Of a stretch of DNA of 35,551 nucleotides, positions 33,752-35,551 are shown one piece after another (position 1 is the stretch's first letter; every line of letters begins with the position of its first letter). The DNA comes from an uncultured Flavobacteriales bacterium (lineage in GTDB: Bacteria; Bacteroidota; Bacteroidia; Flavobacteriales_D; Crocinitomicaceae). The notes under the pieces were generated by a model. It ran no database searches. It saw nothing but the letters and a program-made list of their open reading frames with translations, and had not been told where the DNA came from. The position numbers and the translations under genes were made by a program. The DNA is taken from the NCBI GenBank assembly GCA_913020765.1, contig CAJWAO010000016.1, positions 1 through 35,551 of the forward strand, given 5' to 3'.

Positions 33752-35436
33752 CGTCACCAAACTTCGAAAATATCGATTTATGGCTCTTTGATTACACAGA
33801 GGGTAATTTGAGCGTATATCAAAAAGAGCTTTTAGAAAATTATATTCTGAACCACCCCGAACTTGAGATTGACCTTGACATGTGGAATATGGCTAAAGTA
33901 CCAGTCGCAGACACCATAGATCATAGCATTGAAATTAAGAAGAAAAGAGAATATCGTTTTGCCTATTACGCTACGAGTCTCATTGGTGCTGTAATTATTC
34001 TTTTGATTGGTAAAACCCATGAGCAATACAATTTAAATAATAATTTAAATAATACGCCTCAAATATCTCAAATAGAGAATACTAGTGGTGTTAATAAGAG
34101 AATTATTAATAAATCAAAATTACAGAACAAAAACCCTAAAGAAGCATCGGAAAATTCAAAAAATACGCCTTCCGAGATACAAATATCTACAGCTCGAGCA
34201 AATGCAAGTATCATGTCAACATCCGTGAACATTACCAGAAAGCAGCGAGGTTATGAATCTGTAAACCATCCCACTAAATCGTATTCTGAAATTTTACTTA
34301 CTGGGTCATCAAAAAAAGAATGGCAAGACCAAGAAGAACACGTATCTTCCTTGATCCCTTTTGCTTTGCCTTTGCAGCCGAAAGGCGTTCTCAATAATAT
34401 TAGATATTCCAATGCTGAATTAATCGAAACCGCCGACGCATCGAAAAGTAAATCATTAGGATTAAGTGGAATTCGACTAAATACGAAAACCTTATTCAAC
34501 AAAATTGATAGAGTATTATCAAAAAGCATTGCCTTCAGTAACTATCGTGACCACTTTTACATTATTCCAGGAATTGCATCAAACAATATAAACCTCAGTG
34601 CAACGGGGTCGACCTCGCAGACAAGATTCATATCCACTTCTCGCACGCGTTGGCTGGGCACGAACAAGGAAAAAATTTCGCAAGAGCTGAGTCTTGATGG
34701 TTATGCGCGTTCTATAAGATCAGGTGTTGGTGCACAAATGAGTTATGATAGTTACGCAGACGGGACGATTAAAGATTGGAATGCATCATTTATTTTCTCA
34801 CCTAAAATTGCGCTTTCTAAAAACATTTCCTTCGAACCAGCTACAAAACTGAGAATTGGTAATAAGATTTTAGATGCTGACAAAGTTGAGAACAATACTG
34901 TTTCATTGTATAACAGTAATAATCCACAGGTTTTTGATTACGATACAAGTCAGAATATAGGAAGAAAGCTGTGGTATCGAGATTTAGATGCCGGTTTTAC
35001 AATCAATACAAAAGTGCTATACATTGGATTTCAAGCCGAAAACATTTTAAACCATGTCGAAAATCTATATCAAAACCAGCAAAATTCGGAAAATTCAATA
35101 CCAACAACCTACTCCGTTCTTGCGGGTACTCAATATTTATCTCGAAACGAAAAAATAAGTTTTCATCCATACTTGTACATGCGTTCAAATGTAAATCGTA
35201 CATCCTACTACGGTGGTTTTTCACTTGACTTGGATAAACTATTTATTGGTGCCTCATTCGGTTCAAATGATGAATATTCTGGTGCTCTTGGTCTTTCGCT
35301 TGATCGTTTTGCTCTGCTTATTCAAACCACAAGGGCACACCAAGAACAATTGAATCAAAATCTCTTTACACATCAACTTACCTTGCGCGTCAATTCTCTG
35401 ATGAGCAAGAAAACTAGAAGATACATTACACTATAA
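33748..35436 (+). CDS. Putative dual-membrane anti-sigma factor with PorP/SprF-like C-terminal barrel
   Basis: A 562-residue protein with four parts. (1) Residues 1-65: an anti-sigma-like cytoplasmic domain, with IDLWLFDYTEGNLSVYQKEL and NHPELEIDL, as in many Bacteroidota anti-sigma N-termini. (2) One transmembrane helix at ~71-88, preceded by KKKREYR (positive inside), with no signal peptide. (3) Residues ~90-265: a polar Asn/Ser/Lys/Thr-rich linker of about 175 residues, long enough to cross the periplasm. (4) Residues ~266-562: a beta-strand-rich domain like PorP/SprF (SGVGAQMSYDSYADGTIKDW, then KIALSKNISFEP, IGNKILDADKV, YTVLAGTQY-like YSVLAGTQY). The start overlaps the ECF sigma stop by 4 bp. 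The next gene, a PorP/SprF, begins 3 bp later. The sigma-inhibiting role is inferred from domain order and context. Confidence 0.78.
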   Translation: MTSPNFENIDLWLFDYTEGNLSVYQKELLENYILNHPELEIDLDMWNMAKVPVADTIDHSIEIKKKREYRFAYYATSLIGAVIILLIGKTHEQYNLNNNLNNTPQISQIENTSGVNKRIINKSKLQNKNPKEASENSKNTPSEIQISTARANASIMSTSVNITRKQRGYESVNHPTKSYSEILLTGSSKKEWQDQEEHVSSLIPFALPLQPKGVLNNIRYSNAELIETADASKSKSLGLSGIRLNTKTLFNKIDRVLSKSIAFSNYRDHFYIIPGIASNNINLSATGSTSQTRFISTSRTRWLGTNKEKISQELSLDGYARSIRSGVGAQMSYDSYADGTIKDWNASFIFSPKIALSKNISFEPATKLRIGNKILDADKVENNTVSLYNSNNPQVFDYDTSQNIGRKLWYRDLDAGFTINTKVLYIGFQAENILNHVENLYQNQQNSENSIPTTYSVLAGTQYLSRNEKISFHPYLYMRSNVNRTSYYGGFSLDLDKLFIGASFGSNDEYSGALGLSLDRFALLIQTTRAHQEQLNQNLFTHQLTLRVNSLMSKKTRRYITL

Positions 35437-35439
35437 TCC

Positions 35440-35551
35440 ATGAAAAAACTCCTCACTCTACTTGTCCTAACCCTTATTACCTTTGCATCAAATGCACAAG
35501 ATCCTACGTTCACGCAGTTTTTCTCAAACCCTATCTACCTAAACCCGGCAC
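35440..35551 (+). CDS. PorP/SprF family T9SS membrane protein (3' end outside window)
   Basis: The first 37 codons are visible: a signal peptide (MKKLLTLLVLTLITFASNA) followed by QDPTFTQFFSNPIYLNPA, the hallmark N-terminus of mature PorP/SprF outer-membrane proteins. These assist type IX secretion, and SprF-type members help export specific large adhesins. It starts 3 bp after the anti-sigma-like gene, so it is co-transcribed with the ECF sigma pair. The rest of the gene lies beyond the window. Confidence 0.88.
   Translation, partial: MKKLLTLLVLTLITFASNAQDPTFTQFFSNPIYLNPA

Noticed and set aside
1-35551. Possible tRNA, rRNA, CRISPR array, insertion sequence or prophage
   Set aside because: All gaps between genes are 120 bp or shorter, no cloverleaf-like or regularly spaced repeats were seen, and no transposase, integrase or phage structural gene is present.

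Overview
The window looks like chromosomal DNA from an AT-rich member of the Bacteroidota, most likely order Flavobacteriales. The main evidence is a gldB-gldC pair, PorP/SprF-type proteins of the type IX secretion (T9SS)/gliding machinery, the alternative Bacteroidota GlmU-like protein, outer-membrane barrels and lipoproteins, and several exact copies of the Bacteroidota -7 promoter box (TAnnTTTG). Coding density is very high. No gap between genes exceeds about 120 bp, and I see no tRNA, rRNA, CRISPR array, insertion sequence or prophage.

Layout, left to right. (1) 1-10.0 kb, mostly + strand: comEC (start outside the window), a rhodanese, a DedA membrane protein, a thiolase, a convergent conserved unknown (- strand), a sodium:solute symporter translationally coupled to a GlmU-like protein, and lon behind a sigma-54-like promoter and an inverted repeat. 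(2) 10.0-13.3 kb, - strand: an operon of a Gfo/Idh/MocA oxidoreductase, an unknown lipoprotein and a polyprenyl-phosphate sugar transferase (surface polysaccharide initiation). (3) 13.4-16.6 kb, - strand: the classical thrS-infC-rpmI-rplT translation operon with an intrinsic terminator. (4) 16.65-22.06 kb, - strand: an XRE/S24 LexA-like regulator, a TonB-like protein, a WG-repeat protein, nadE and a PorT-like outer-membrane barrel. (5) 22.1-24.7 kb, + strand: gldB, gldC, a DUF2797 protein and a GtrA-like membrane protein, tightly packed. (6) 24.7-27.05 kb, - strand: a GT4 glycosyltransferase and a cysteine desulfurase. (7) 27.15-31.5 kb, + strand: an outer-membrane barrel, two paralogous lipoproteins, bioD, bioA and a TPMT-family methyltransferase. 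(8) 31.5-33.2 kb: a BadF-type sugar kinase divergent from a NUDIX-derived transcription regulator. (9) 33.2 kb to the end, + strand: an ECF sigma factor, a very unusual anti-sigma protein, and the beginning of a PorP/SprF gene.

The most exciting part is the last cassette. The protein at 33748-35436 appears to combine, in one polypeptide, a cytoplasmic anti-sigma-like N-terminus, one inner-membrane helix, about 180 residues of polar low-complexity linker, and a C-terminal outer-membrane domain resembling PorP/SprF. It overlaps the ECF sigma gene by 4 bp and is followed 3 bp later by a genuine PorP/SprF gene. This predicts a one-protein wire from a T9SS-type outer-membrane barrel across the periplasm to a sigma factor. 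Dual membrane-spanning anti-sigma factors have been described in Bacteroides; the PorP-like sensor domain and the tandem PorP gene would make this a T9SS-linked variant.

Other points of interest are a GldB without the usual lipoprotein cysteine, a DUF2797 protein that reads like a zinc ribbon plus a GIY-YIG-like module inside the gld operon, the sigma-54-like site before lon, a NUDIX regulator with a broken catalytic box, and several non-ATG starts (12345 region, 20402, 21206, 25912, 33263). All assignments come from reading the sequence; no database search was run.
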